This document shows positions 10,686-21,611 of a stretch of 64,000 bases of DNA, piece by piece. Both the position numbers and the translations under genes were made by a program. The DNA comes from Rhodospirillales bacterium (GTDB taxonomy: Bacteria; Pseudomonadota; Alphaproteobacteria; Rhodospirillales; Casp-alpha2): assembly GCA_021775095.1 (NCBI GenBank), contig JAJFII010000070.1:1-64000 (forward strand), in the 5' to 3' direction. The notes under the pieces were generated by a model that was not told the DNA's origin, searched no databases, and was given only the letters and a program-made list of their open reading frames with translations. How positions within the stretch are numbered: position 1 is the first letter of the stretch; every line of letters begins with the position of its first letter.

Positions 10686-11273
10686 ATGATGATCTCGTTC
10701 AGAAACTTTCTGGTGGTTGGAACGGGTGCTCTGGCGCTGGCATATGGCCTTGCAGTCGTACCTTTCGGTGCCGTGAAAGCGGCAGATGGTTTTGACGTCG
10801 CCGTGGATAAATCGGGGGCAATTCGTTTGCCGAAAATCGATTTTCAAAAGGACTGGGTTGCTCTGGGAAGCTGGGCGGTCGCCGCTGAAGAGGGCACGGT
10901 TGGCTCGGAAGGTATACACGTTGTCTATTCCCAGCGCGAAACGGTTGCGGCCTATCGGCGGTTCGGCAAATTTCCAGACGGCGCTGTTTTGGTCAAAGAA
11001 CTGTTTTCGACACAGACGGAAAGTATGACCACTGGTACCGTCAGCCGTGCCGATAAGACGATTGGCTGGTTCGTTATGGTCAAAGACGGCAAAAACCGAT
11101 TTTCTGACCATGAACTTTGGGGCGATGGTTGGGGGTGGGCATTCTTTGATGCAAAAGACCCATCGCAAACCAAAACAACAGATTATGTTGAAGACTGTAA
11201 GGGATGCCATGTTCCCGTCGAAGAGACAGACTGGGTTTATGTCGATGGCTATCCTGTCCTGAAGGGAAAGTAA
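10686..11273 (+). CDS. Second cytochrome P460 family protein
   Basis: The 195-residue precursor has a long hydrophobic signal peptide (about 5-33, ending VKAAD). It shares with its neighbour the GxFPDGAVLVKEL segment, with Lys104 at the expected haem cross-link position, and a CKGCH haem motif (171-175) followed by a GYPV end. Outside these blocks it differs strongly: it lacks NDGKAPF and HWKKTG and has a Trp-rich stretch near 149-151. It may therefore be a diverged partner with another ligand or electron-transfer role. The ATG at 10686 is chosen because GAAAGGAA lies just upstream; a GTG six codons earlier is possible. Confidence 0.85.
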   Translation: MMISFRNFLVVGTGALALAYGLAVVPFGAVKAADGFDVAVDKSGAIRLPKIDFQKDWVALGSWAVAAEEGTVGSEGIHVVYSQRETVAAYRRFGKFPDGAVLVKELFSTQTESMTTGTVSRADKTIGWFVMVKDGKNRFSDHELWGDGWGWAFFDAKDPSQTKTTDYVEDCKGCHVPVEETDWVYVDGYPVLKGK

Positions 11274-11312
11274 CAGGACGCCAGGGACCAGACTAAATCC
11301 ATAGCCAATTGG

Positions 11313-11346
11313 GCCTCTCCGGCGATTCGAAAACTGTCGGAGAGGC
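11313..11346 (+). terminator. Hairpin after the P460 operon
   Basis: GCCTCTCCG (11313-11321) pairs perfectly with CGGAGAGGC (11338-11346) across a 16-base loop, 39 bases after the second P460 stop. No T tract follows, so it may be a weak terminator or an mRNA-stabilising hairpin. Confidence 0.4.
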
Positions 11347-11373
11347 TGCCGAATGTTTCCCGGTCGCGCCTTG

Positions 11374-11895
11374 TTAAACGGCCAGCGCAGATCCCTGCTG
11401 TTTTGCAATCTGGTACCTGCGGAACCCGGGAATACCTGCATAATTCGTTTCAACCTGCTGCATACCGGCCTGCTCGAGGATCCGGCAGGACCGTGAATTT
11501 GACTCCAGGACGACCGCCGATATCTGGGCCAGGCCGCCCTTTCCCAAACCATGGTCGAGGGCCGCCCGCACCGCCTCCAGGCCCAGGCCCTGGCCCCACC
11601 AGCCATGGCACAGGGTATAGCGCAAAGACAGCTCGTCCATATCGTCGCGCGCAACAAACCCGCATTCGCCGACAAACGCACCGCTGGTTTTGTGGGTCAA
11701 GGACCAGACGCCAATCCCTCTGGTGGCCCATTGGTTTTGGTACTGATCCAGTTGCCGTGCCGCCGCCAGGGCATCAATGACACCGACCGTGGTTTTTGCC
11801 ATGTTGGTGGCAGAACCTTTCAGGTGGATGAGGTAGTTGATGTCGGCACCCGTGAAGGGCCGCATGATAAGTCTTTCGGTGATGATTTTGCTCAT
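11374..11895 (-). CDS. GNAT-family N-acetyltransferase (RimJ/RimL type)
   Basis: The 173-residue protein starts MSKIITERLIMRPFTGAD, the usual opening of the RimJ/RimL-like acetyltransferase_3 group. It has the acetyl-CoA-binding segment near GWWGQGLGLEAVRAALDHG and the SNSRSCRILEQAGM helix. It should transfer acetyl from acetyl-CoA to an amino group, but the acceptor (a protein N terminus, drug or metabolite) cannot be deduced. The start has AAAGGAG at good distance. It faces the P460 operon and is probably a separate unit. Confidence 0.88.
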   Translation of the reverse strand: MSKIITERLIMRPFTGADINYLIHLKGSATNMAKTTVGVIDALAAARQLDQYQNQWATRGIGVWSLTHKTSGAFVGECGFVARDDMDELSLRYTLCHGWWGQGLGLEAVRAALDHGLGKGGLAQISAVVLESNSRSCRILEQAGMQQVETNYAGIPGFRRYQIAKQQGSALAV

Positions 11896-12024
11896 AATCT
11901 GATCTCCTTTGAGGCGTCAACGATAACAACCGGCCCGGTCCAGCCGTTTGGGCGGACCGTGCGGCCCGGTTTTCGTCGTCGCTCAAATAAAGTCAAAAGT
12001 GGCGTACCCATAACATCCTCAAAA

Positions 12025-12058
12025 CAAAAAAACGCGGCACCTGGAAGTGCCGCGTTTT
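12025..12058 (-). terminator. Intrinsic terminator of the ATP synthase operon
   Basis: CGCGGCAC (12033-12040) pairs with GTGCCGCG (12047-12054), flanked by a run of A on the left and TTTT on the right. Read on the minus strand this gives a GC-rich stem followed by TTTTTTTG, 25 bases after the atpC stop. The A/T flanks on both sides could make it act in both directions. Confidence 0.85.
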
Positions 12059-12082
12059 AAGAAAACATATTTCTGTTTACTT

Positions 12083-12481
12083 CTATCCAGCGGCGGCAAC
12101 CATTGCTTCTGCGACATGGCGCTCTGCTTCGGCTTTGGCTTTTGTCGCGTCATCGGCCTTTTGCCAGGCCTGATTGGCATCTTCAAGACGCTTTTCTGCG
12201 GCAGCTTTGTCAATGGCCGTTACCGGCATGGCTTCTTCAGCCAGTACGGTGCAGCGCTCGGGCGAAACTTCGCAGAATCCGCCAGCCACAAAAATGCGCT
12301 CTTTGACCGTGCCACTTTCGTGGATATCAATGACACCAGGGCGCACCGTCGCAATCAAGGGCGAGTGTCCGGGAAGCACACCAAGGTCACCCTCTGCTCC
12401 GGGAACCACGACCATCTCCACCGACTCCGATTTTAGGAGCTTTTCTGGTGAGACCAGTTCAAATTCGAGCCGTTCGGCCAT
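12083..12481 (-). CDS. atpC: ATP synthase F1 epsilon subunit
   Basis: The 132-residue protein has the epsilon beta-sandwich (FELVSPEKLLKSESVEMVVVPGAEGDLGVLPGHSPLIATVRPG) followed by a C-terminal helical hairpin rich in Ala, Glu and Lys. It is part of the central stalk of F1 and can inhibit ATP hydrolysis. It is the last gene of the atpHAGDC operon, 23 bases after atpD and before a strong terminator. Confidence 0.96.
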   Translation of the reverse strand: MAERLEFELVSPEKLLKSESVEMVVVPGAEGDLGVLPGHSPLIATVRPGVIDIHESGTVKERIFVAGGFCEVSPERCTVLAEEAMPVTAIDKAAAEKRLEDANQAWQKADDATKAKAEAERHVAEAMVAAAG

Positions 12482-12504
12482 GCCATTTTACTCCTTAACA
12501 GGAC

Positions 12505-13947
<1,443 letters not shown>

Positions 13948-13974
13948 TCAGCGTTCGTGTTACTTACAAACGGA

Positions 13975-14871
13975 TTAAAGTGCTTCCGCACCGGAGATGA
14001 TTTCAATCAGCTCCTTGGTAATAACGGCCTGACGTGTCCGGTTATAGGTCATCGTCAAACCATCAATCATATCGCCGGCGTTCCGGGTCGCGTTGTCCAT
14101 CGCCGTCATTCGGGCCCCATGTTCAGACGCGGCGCTTTCCAGCAGGGCCTGGAAGATTTGTACCGCCAGATTGCGGGGCAGCAAATCAGCCAAAATTTCT
14201 TCTTCTTCCGGCTCGAAAATGTAAACCGACTTGGGCCCCTGGTCGGTCGTATCGTCGTCTCCATCCTCAACCGCAGGAGGATTAAACGGGATTAACTGCT
14301 GGGGCGTTACAATTTGTGTCATCGCCGACTGAAACCGGTTGAACACGACGGTACAAACATCAAATTCACCGGCGTCAAACATCTCGGTGATTTTATCGGC
14401 GACCTGTGCGGCTTCACTGAAATGGATATTCTTTTTGCCGAGACCCGTGATCATATCAACAGTTTCGTTAGCATATTCACGTTTCAAGACGTCGTGGGCC
14501 TTGCGGCCAACAAACAGGATTTTAACGGTTTTGCTGTCGGCTTTGAGTTCATGGGCCATTTTCCGGACCTGTCGGACAATAGAGCCATTAAAACCGCCAC
14601 ATAAACCACGATCAGCGGTAAAAGCGACGAGCAATTGTACCTGGTCACTGCCCGTGCCAGCCAGCATCTTCGGTGCGCCGTCGACACCCCCCAAGGAAGC
14701 CGCCAGGGAACCCAGCATGCGTTCCATGCGTTCCGCATAGGGACGTGCAGCTTCCGCAGCCTCCTGTGCCCGCCGGAGTTTAGCCGCGGCTACCATTTTC
14801 ATGGCTGATGTGATCTTCCGCGTCGACTGGACACTGGCGATCCGAACTTTTAGGTCTTTGAGATTGGCCAT
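13975..14871 (-). CDS. atpG: ATP synthase F1 gamma subunit
   Basis: The 298-residue protein begins [36 protein letters not shown] and ends with the paired helix [25 protein letters not shown], both hallmarks of the rotating gamma shaft. An insert rich in acidic residues ([11 protein letters not shown], then [11 protein letters not shown], about 200-225) resembles the short alphaproteobacterial insertion. It is encoded 37 bases after atpA in the F1 operon. Confidence 0.98.
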   Translation of the reverse strand: MANLKDLKVRIASVQSTRKITSAMKMVAAAKLRRAQEAAEAARPYAERMERMLGSLAASLGGVDGAPKMLAGTGSDQVQLLVAFTADRGLCGGFNGSIVRQVRKMAHELKADSKTVKILFVGRKAHDVLKREYANETVDMITGLGKKNIHFSEAAQVADKITEMFDAGEFDVCTVVFNRFQSAMTQIVTPQQLIPFNPPAVEDGDDDTTDQGPKSVYIFEPEEEEILADLLPRNLAVQIFQALLESAASEHGARMTAMDNATRNAGDMIDGLTMTYNRTRQAVITKELIEIISGAEAL

Positions 14872-14908
14872 TGATGCCTATCCGTTCCTATTGGTTATTG
14901 TGTCCAGG

Positions 14909-16441
14909 TTAAGCAAACGATTTGACAAACTCTTCAAGAATACTCTTGAGCTTCTTGCTGGTGTCGTCAGAAATCGACTGCTCGGAGCGAATTGCAGCCA
15001 ACACGTCTTCATGTTTGGCGCGGACTTCACTAATGAACTGTTTTTCAAAAGCCGTGATCTGCTCAACGGCAATCTTATCCGTGAACCCGTTCACGCCAGC
15101 AAAAATCACGACAACCTGTTCTTCAACAGGATAAGGCGCATATTGCGGCTGTTTCAACAATTCGGTCAAACGGGCACCGCGTGCCAGCAACTGCTGGGTC
15201 GAGGCATCCAGGTCAGACGCGAACTGGGCAAACGCCGCCATTTCACGGTATTGCGCCAATTCCAGCTTAATGGTACCGGCGACCTGCTTCATGGCTTTGA
15301 TTTGAGCCGCAGAACCGACCCGTGAAACCGACAGACCGACGTTCACGGCCGGGCGGATGCCCTTATAAAACAGCTCCGTTTCCAGGAAGATCTGGCCATC
15401 GGTAATGGAAATCACGTTGGTTGGGATGTAGGCCGAAACGTCACCGGCCTGGGTTTCGATAACCGGCAAGGCGGTTAACGAGCCGTTGCCTGCAGCATCG
15501 CCCAATTTACAGGCGCGCTCCAACAGGCGGGAGTGTAAATAAAACACGTCACCCGGGTAAGCTTCGCGTCCTGGAGGACGACGCAAAAGCAAGGACATTT
15601 GGCGATAAGCAACAGCCTGTTTTGTTAAGTCATCATAAAAAATGACGGCGTGTTGGCCATTGTCGCGGAAATATTCACCAATCGTTGCCCCGGTATAGGG
15701 GGCCATGAACTGCAGCGGTGCCGGTTCCGATGCCGTCGCAGCGACAACGACGGAATATTTCATGGCGTCGTAATCTTCGAGGGTTTTGACCAACTGGGCG
15801 ACGGTCGAACGCTTTTGCCCAACAGCCACATAGACGCAGAACAGTTTTTCTGAATCGTCTTTAGCGGCATCGTTGGTTTTTTTCTGGTTCAAAATGGTGT
15901 CGATAATGACCGCCGTTTTACCGGTCTGGCGGTCACCAATGATTAATTCGCGCTGGCCACGGCCAATGGGAATAAGGGAATCAATGGCTTTTAGGCCCGT
16001 CTGCATGGGCTCGTGCACAGATTTCCGGGGAATGATGCCGGGTGCCTTGACTTCAACCAAGCTCCGCTTGACGTCTTCCAGGGGACCTTTGCCGTCAATC
16101 GGGTTGCCTAGGGCGTCAACAACGCGGCCGAGCATGCCTTTGCCTGCCGGGACGTCAACAATGTCGCCGGTGCGTTTGACCATGTCACCTTCGCGGATGG
16201 TCCGGTCATTGCCAAAGATAACAATACCGACATTGTCGCTCTCCAGGTTTAGGGCCATGCCTTTAATTCCACCAGGGAATTCGACCATTTCACCGGCCTG
16301 AACCAGGTCCAGACCATGAACACGGGCGATACCGTCACCGACGGACAAAACCTGTCCGACTTCAGCGACTTCGGCCTCAGAACCAAAATCAGCGATTTGT
16401 TTTTTTAGTATTGCAGAAATTTCCGCGGCACGGATTTCCAT
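14909..16441 (-). CDS. atpA: ATP synthase F1 alpha subunit
   Basis: The 510-residue non-catalytic nucleotide-binding subunit has P-loop GDRQTGKTA, the [14 protein letters not shown] segment and the conserved [27 protein letters not shown] stretch. The length is normal. Its ATG overlaps the atpH stop by one base (TAATG), indicating translational coupling. Six subunits, alternating with beta, form the F1 head. Confidence 0.99.
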   Translation of the reverse strand: MEIRAAEISAILKKQIADFGSEAEVAEVGQVLSVGDGIARVHGLDLVQAGEMVEFPGGIKGMALNLESDNVGIVIFGNDRTIREGDMVKRTGDIVDVPAGKGMLGRVVDALGNPIDGKGPLEDVKRSLVEVKAPGIIPRKSVHEPMQTGLKAIDSLIPIGRGQRELIIGDRQTGKTAVIIDTILNQKKTNDAAKDDSEKLFCVYVAVGQKRSTVAQLVKTLEDYDAMKYSVVVAATASEPAPLQFMAPYTGATIGEYFRDNGQHAVIFYDDLTKQAVAYRQMSLLLRRPPGREAYPGDVFYLHSRLLERACKLGDAAGNGSLTALPVIETQAGDVSAYIPTNVISITDGQIFLETELFYKGIRPAVNVGLSVSRVGSAAQIKAMKQVAGTIKLELAQYREMAAFAQFASDLDASTQQLLARGARLTELLKQPQYAPYPVEEQVVVIFAGVNGFTDKIAVEQITAFEKQFISEVRAKHEDVLAAIRSEQSISDDTSKKLKSILEEFVKSFA

Positions 16442-17001
16442 TAACCGACCCCTTTCATGGCGAAACGAAGCTGGTTAAGCTTCGTTTTCAAAGAACTATC
16501 AACCATACGGGACCCGACCTTAACAATCAGGCCGCCCAGCAGGCTCTCGTCGACAGTGGCGTCAACGGAAACTGTGGTCCCCATGGCACTTTTTAAAGAA
16601 TCTCCAATGGCCTTTAACTGACTTTTTGTCAGTGGTTTAGCCGAAACGACTTGCGCAGTGGATTCGCCGCGAAGCGCGCTGAGCAGGGCTTGATATGCCT
16701 TAATCATCGCTGGCAGGGCAAACAGTCTGCGGTTCTGGGCGACAAGCCCAATAAATTTGCGGGTGAGATCACCAATTTCGGCAGCGACCAGTACGGCGTT
16801 CATGGCCGAATTCTGATCCACGCGCGAAATGACCGGCGATCTGATCAGGCGGTTTAAGTCGTCCGATTCAGCAAGCATCTGGGAAATGGCGGCAAGATCT
16901 CCGGCCACCTGGTCCAGTTGTTTGTCTGCGTCGGCAAGCTCAAATAGCGCCGTGGCGTAGCGGCCTGCTAGGCCGGTGGCGCCGATTACATCCGATGACA
17001 C
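16441..17001 (-). CDS. atpH: ATP synthase F1 delta subunit, GTG start
   Basis: The predicted 186-residue protein starts at GTG (17001), preceded by GAGG nine bases upstream. It reads [31 protein letters not shown], the normal start of alphaproteobacterial delta. The frame is open a further 48 codons upstream, but that part has no family resemblance. The C-terminal domain ([35 protein letters not shown]) is clear. Delta ties F1 to the peripheral stalk. It is the first gene of the F1 operon; F0 genes are absent from the window, as expected where F0 and F1 operons are separate. Confidence 0.95.
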   Translation of the reverse strand: MSSDVIGATGLAGRYATALFELADADKQLDQVAGDLAAISQMLAESDDLNRLIRSPVISRVDQNSAMNAVLVAAEIGDLTRKFIGLVAQNRRLFALPAMIKAYQALLSALRGESTAQVVSAKPLTKSQLKAIGDSLKSAMGTTVSVDATVDESLLGGLIVKVGSRMVDSSLKTKLNQLRFAMKGVG

Positions 17002-17488
17002 CTGGTGAACCTCATCTATAAAGTTTGATATTAAGAATTCGACCCAAACGACCCGTTTCCAGATTACCCAAGACAAACTCTGCTTCGTAAAAATTTCTCC
17101 CCACCGAAGCGGCCACTTCGTACCATACTCAATCGGGGTATGCAACGGACTCTCGGTACCTTTTTGCGATGCAATATGTTCTTGGATTTCAGGGGCAATC
17201 CAAGAATAGGGAACAACCAGACAAAAAATTAAATACCGGTGACCTCCGTCATTGTCTGTTGCGCGATTATATCTAATATCTTCGCGTAAAAAAGGGGCTT
17301 GAAGGGCTTATGTCCGAGACAGACTGCGGGCGTTCAAATTGAACACAGATAATCATCACCGGGCAGACAAACCGATCTTTTTAGGGCGTGAGGCATCGCC
17401 ACCGGTAACCTCCGATAAGGCGCTGGCGCGCGCGCGCAATAGGCGGACCACGGATAAATAACCTCGGACCCATGCCCTAAATAGCGAC
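17002..17488. other. Intergenic region between priA and atpH
   Basis: No gene was found in these 487 bases. On the minus strand TATAAT occurs at 17271-17266, a possible -10 element for the atp operon, but no good -35 lies at the right spacing. The remainder holds no recognisable RNA or repeat. Confidence 0.4.
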
Positions 17489-19699
17489 CTAAAAGAAACT
17501 CATAGGGTCAATATCGACTTGAATGCGTACTTTTTTAAATCGCGGGGTTCGCGCCAGCCACTGGCGGACCAGGGGTTGAACCGCCGTTTCCCTGTTGGTT
17601 TTTAACAGTAGGCGCCGCCGATGGCGGCCACGCAGCAAGGCAAAGGGTGCCGGTGCCGGTCCCAGGACCTGAAGGGTTTTGCCCGACGGTGCCGTTCGGG
17701 CCAGAGCCTGCGCCGCCTGATCAACCGACGTTTCATGCGTTCCCGATACAATGAGGCTCACCAGTCGCCCGAACGGCGGCATCATGGATTCCCGCCGTGC
17801 CTTGGTTTCCGTTTCTATGAACGCATTGCGGTCGCCCGACAACAATGCCTGCATAACGGGATGTTGCTGAAGATAGGTTTGCAAAAGAACCCGCCCTGGT
17901 TTATCGCCCCGTCCGGCCCGTCCGGCAACCTGATACAACAGCTGGAAAGTCCGTTCAGCGGCCCGCGGGTCGCCGCCTTGCAGGCCCAGGTCGGCATCGA
18001 TCACACCGACCAGCGTCAGCAGCGGAAAATGATACCCCTTGGCGACAATCTGGGTGCCGATAATCAAATCAACCTCATGCGCCTCGATCCGACGGACCAG
18101 TTCCGCAGCCGCCTTTGGTGATTGAATATTGTCGCTTGCGGCGATCGTCATTCGGATGTCGGGAACGAGCGTTTCCAGTTCTTCGGCCAGGCGTTCGACG
18201 CCGGGTCCGCAGGCGACAAGGCTATTTTCGGACTTGCACTCCGGGCAGCATTGCGGTGGTGAAATATGAAACCCGCAATGGTGACACTGCAAGCGCCCGG
18301 CCAGCCGGTGTTCCACCAGCCAGGCCGTGCAGCGTGGGCATTGAAACCGGTGTCCACAGGTGCGGCAAAGGGTCAACGGGGCGTATCCGCGCCGATTTAA
18401 AAAAAGCAGAACCTGTTCACCGGCACCAATGGTCTGGGTGATGGCGTCGGCCAGAGCCGGCGATAACCAACGACCACGGGGTGGCGGGTCTTTGAGCATG
18501 TCGACGGCTTTTATGTTTGGCAATTGCGCCCCCGCGTGCCGTACGGGCAAATCAAAAAGCCGATACCGACCTGTCGTGGCATTGACGACTGTTTCCAAAG
18601 ACGGGGTCGCCGACGCCAGAACAATGGGAATTTTACCCAATCGTGCCCGCACAACAGCCATGTCGCGGGCGTTATATATGACCCCGTCTTCCTGTTTAAA
18701 AGCACCGTCGTGTTCTTCGTCGATGACGATCAGGTCGAGTTGGCGGAACGGTAAAAACAAGGCGGAACGGGCACCGACCACAACCCGGGCCCGGCCCTCG
18801 GCGACCAATCTCCATGTTGTTCGCCGCTGAGCCATGGTTAAATCCGAGTGCCAAACAGCGGGATCAGCACCAAACCGGGCGCGAAAACGCGCCAGCCACT
18901 GAGCGCTCAGGGCGATTTCGGGCAATAAAACCAGCGTTTGTCCGTCCCGTCTCAGTGCCGCAGTGATCGCCTCGAAATAAACTTCGGTTTTTCCAGAGCC
19001 GGGAACACCGTCCAACAGGGAAACGGAAAACTGGTTTTTTACAACGGCGTCAACCAGATGGCCGGCCGCGGTGAATTGTTTATCCGACAAAATGGGGCCC
19101 GGGCGATTGGCGTCGGGTATGAACACGGTGGGTTCCGGTATCAGCGAGACTTTAACCAGCGCCCCGGCGTCATACAGGCCTTTCACGACGCCGGGGCTGG
19201 TCGCCGCTTCGCGGGCGATTTCGGTAGTCGTGCGTGGCGGACCCCCGTCCATTAACCGCAAAATACGAATCCGCGCCGGGGTTAGCCGGATATCCGGTTG
19301 CTCAGCAGTCCTTAGGTAGGCGGTAACCGGTTTCGGTGGATCCAGAGCATCGCGGACACTCATGGCCATTTTTAGGACCGAACCTTTGGCCTGCAACGTG
19401 TAATTGGCCGTCCAGTCAATAAACCGCCGGGACACCGCCGGTAGGGGGGGGCAATCCAATCGACTGATAACATCTTTCAATTTATTTTCGTCGACGTCGC
19501 CGGCGGCGGGTCCCCAGACCACACCGTGGGTTATGCGTGGGCCGAGGGGAACCTTAACAAAGTCTCCGTCCGTTAGGGAAAATTGCGCGTTAACCCTATA
19601 ATCATAGGCGCCGCCAATGGGCAGGGGCAATTGAACAGCGACCCGGGACCCCGGTGGGTAACGGATTGGGTCGCCAGGCGTAGACGGTTTTTCAGACAT
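17489..19699 (-). CDS. priA: Primosomal protein N' (replication restart helicase PriA)
   Basis: The 736-residue protein has the PriA order: an N-terminal DNA-binding domain (RVAVQLPLPIGGAYDYRV), Walker A GVPGSGKTEVY, Walker B VIDEEHDGAFKQ, a zinc-binding insertion with paired cysteines (CRTCGHRFQCPRC, then CHHCGF and CPEC), and motif VI VAGRAGRGDKPG. PriA reloads the replicative helicase at stalled forks. It is divergent from DUF484-xerC and on the same strand as the atp operon, separated by nearly 500 bases. Confidence 0.97.
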   Translation of the reverse strand: MSEKPSTPGDPIRYPPGSRVAVQLPLPIGGAYDYRVNAQFSLTDGDFVKVPLGPRITHGVVWGPAAGDVDENKLKDVISRLDCPPLPAVSRRFIDWTANYTLQAKGSVLKMAMSVRDALDPPKPVTAYLRTAEQPDIRLTPARIRILRLMDGGPPRTTTEIAREAATSPGVVKGLYDAGALVKVSLIPEPTVFIPDANRPGPILSDKQFTAAGHLVDAVVKNQFSVSLLDGVPGSGKTEVYFEAITAALRRDGQTLVLLPEIALSAQWLARFRARFGADPAVWHSDLTMAQRRTTWRLVAEGRARVVVGARSALFLPFRQLDLIVIDEEHDGAFKQEDGVIYNARDMAVVRARLGKIPIVLASATPSLETVVNATTGRYRLFDLPVRHAGAQLPNIKAVDMLKDPPPRGRWLSPALADAITQTIGAGEQVLLFLNRRGYAPLTLCRTCGHRFQCPRCTAWLVEHRLAGRLQCHHCGFHISPPQCCPECKSENSLVACGPGVERLAEELETLVPDIRMTIAASDNIQSPKAAAELVRRIEAHEVDLIIGTQIVAKGYHFPLLTLVGVIDADLGLQGGDPRAAERTFQLLYQVAGRAGRGDKPGRVLLQTYLQQHPVMQALLSGDRNAFIETETKARRESMMPPFGRLVSLIVSGTHETSVDQAAQALARTAPSGKTLQVLGPAPAPFALLRGRHRRRLLLKTNRETAVQPLVRQWLARTPRFKKVRIQVDIDPMSFF

Positions 19700-19732
19700 G
19701 GAGGGATAGGCGTTTCTTATTTGTTAAGGATA

Positions 19733-19760
19733 CTTCGTTAACCATACGAAGGTGTATAAT
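19733..19760 (+). promoter_or_regulatory. Candidate promoter for the DUF484-xerC operon
   Basis: TATAAT (19755-19760) stands 44 bases before the DUF484 start. Immediately upstream is an inverted pair CTTCGT (19733-19738) and ACGAAG (19746-19751), which may be a regulator site overlapping the -35 region. No clear -35 consensus is present. Confidence 0.35.
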
Positions 19761-19804
19761 AGAGCGATTCGCAGCTTGGCACGACGAATAAAAGGAAATG
19801 ACAG

Positions 19805-20542
19805 ATGAAACAACAGTTTGAAGACATTTTACCGGGCCCGGAATCCGGTCCGTCGGCGCCGGTGCGGCAATTGGATGACCAGGAAGTTGCAGATTATTTG
19901 CGTAATAATCCGGATTTTTTTAAGGCTCATGCCGATATCATGAGCGAAATTGTTGCTCCTGAGCGCTGGACCGGGGACGGCGTGGTCGATATGCAGCGTT
20001 TCATGCTCGACCGGCGCACTTCTGAAATCGATGAACTTAGAAATTGTGCGCAGGAAGTGATTGAAACCAGTCGCTCAAACATGTCGACGCAAACCCGAAC
20101 CCATGCCGCCGTTTTGGCCGCCGTTACGGCATCTGGATTTGAACATTTAGTGAGAATTATCGCCGACGATTGGCCCTTTTTGCTTGATGTGGATGTTGTA
20201 ACCATCGGTTTTGAGCCCCACCACGCGCCGGATTTGCGTCTGCAAAACAGCGACGTGCGCCAGCTTGACACCGGCGACGTGGATTTTTTTATCGGCAAGG
20301 CTCAGGATATTTGCCTCTATCGGGAATTTACCGACGACGGCAAAGTTTTTGGCTCCGGCGCAGGTTTGGTGCAATCGGCGGCCATCGCCCGGGTTCGACC
20401 TTGCATTAAGTCGCCGGTTGGCCTATTGGCGCTGGGCTCAAGGGGCAACGTATTCCATCCGGGCCAAGGGTCCGAATTAATTGGTTTTTTGGTGCGTGTT
20501 CTTGAATCTCTGATCCACCGGGAAATGGAAAAACCTGAATGA
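19805..20542 (+). CDS. DUF484 family protein (GAF-like)
   Basis: The 245-residue protein begins its conserved part with DDQEVADYLRNNPDFFKAHADIM, the DUF484 signature, then MQRFMLDRRTSEIDELR and a GAF-like C-terminal domain ending in LGSRGNVFHPGQGSELIGFLVRVLESL. DUF484 genes often stand directly upstream of xerC, as here; the function is not established. Its TGA overlaps the xerC ATG (ATGA), so the two are translated together. Cytosolic, with no membrane segment. Confidence 0.9.
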   Translation: MKQQFEDILPGPESGPSAPVRQLDDQEVADYLRNNPDFFKAHADIMSEIVAPERWTGDGVVDMQRFMLDRRTSEIDELRNCAQEVIETSRSNMSTQTRTHAAVLAAVTASGFEHLVRIIADDWPFLLDVDVVTIGFEPHHAPDLRLQNSDVRQLDTGDVDFFIGKAQDICLYREFTDDGKVFGSGAGLVQSAAIARVRPCIKSPVGLLALGSRGNVFHPGQGSELIGFLVRVLESLIHREMEKPE

Positions 20543-21483
20543 TCGCAGCGGCTGAACCGGCGGTTGTCAAAGCCCTATCCGACTGGCAGGACTGGCTTGC
20601 ACACGAGCGCCGGTATTCCGCCCATACGCTCGACGGTTACAGCCGCGATCTGAACTTTTTTCTAAAGTTCCTGTGTGGCCATTTGGGGCATGGGGTTGGC
20701 CTCAACGATTTGAACCGCCTCAGCACTCGGGATTTTCGCGGCTATTTGGCGCGCCGAAACGCCGACGGTCTGGGCAGAACCTCGACCGCACGGGCCATGT
20801 CGACCCTGAAAAGTTTTTTCAAGTTCCTGGAACGGGAAGGCCGCATTAGCAGTACGATTATCCAAACGGTTCGAATACCCAAAGTTCCAAAATCAATTCC
20901 CAAGGCGCTTTCCATCGAAGACGCGTTAACGACTTTGGAAGTTGTTGAAGAATTGAGCGACGAGCCGTGGGTCGGCAAACGTGACAGGGCATTGTTGTCC
21001 CTCTTATATGGCTGTGGCCTGCGTTTGGGCGAAGCCTTAAAATTGTCTCGCGATGAGGGTCAGCGGGCGCTTGAAGCGGATGCCACCCTGGTGATTAGTG
21101 GCAAGGGCGGCAAACAGCGAGTGGTTCCCGTCCTCCGTGCCGTCGGCAAGGCAATTTCAGACTATTTGGATCATTGCCCCTATCGGCTGGCGGGCAGTGA
21201 TCCATTGTTTGTCGGTGTCCGCGGCAAACGATTGAACCCAGCCATTGCCCAGAAACAGGTTCGCGAAGTGAGGGCCCTGTTAAATCTGCCAGCTTCGGCA
21301 ACACCGCATGCGCTCAGGCACAGTTTTGCCACACACCTGTTAGGCGGTGGTGGCGATCTGAGGACGATCCAGGAGTTGCTCGGCCATGCGTCCCTGTCGT
21401 CAACACAACGCTACACGGAGGTGGACGGCGAGCATCTCTCCCAGGTTTATGAGGCGGCGCACCCGCGGGCCCGCCGACGTTAA
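20539..21483 (+). CDS. xerC: Tyrosine recombinase XerC
   Basis: The 314-residue recombinase has an N-terminal SAM-like DNA-binding domain (about 10-105) and a catalytic domain with the full active site: Arg162 (GCGLRLGEAL), Lys189 (SGKGGK), His257 and Arg260 (HALRHSFATHLL), His283 (LGHASLSSTQ) and nucleophile Tyr292. Together with XerD it resolves chromosome dimers at dif. The chromosomal context after DUF484 and the absence of mobile-element genes favour XerC over a phage integrase. Confidence 0.93.
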   Translation: MIAAAEPAVVKALSDWQDWLAHERRYSAHTLDGYSRDLNFFLKFLCGHLGHGVGLNDLNRLSTRDFRGYLARRNADGLGRTSTARAMSTLKSFFKFLEREGRISSTIIQTVRIPKVPKSIPKALSIEDALTTLEVVEELSDEPWVGKRDRALLSLLYGCGLRLGEALKLSRDEGQRALEADATLVISGKGGKQRVVPVLRAVGKAISDYLDHCPYRLAGSDPLFVGVRGKRLNPAIAQKQVREVRALLNLPASATPHALRHSFATHLLGGGGDLRTIQELLGHASLSSTQRYTEVDGEHLSQVYEAAHPRARRR

Positions 21484-21611
21484 AACAAAGAGCAGTGAGA
21501 CTGAGTTAAAAAGCGACAGGGCAAGGGTTTGAGCAGCCCGCCAGAGGGTGCCAGGAAGGCATGACGATGTCGCCACTGTCCGGCCGGACCCTTGCAAGGC
21601 CCAAAAGTGCA

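Noticed and set aside
17002-17145. Extra 48 residues at the N terminus of AtpH
   Set aside because: They do not match any delta subunit; the GTG with GAGG upstream gives the normal N terminus.
20539-21483. Phage or integron integrase instead of XerC
   Set aside because: The length, complete active site and coupling to DUF484 fit housekeeping XerC, and no mobile-element genes are nearby.
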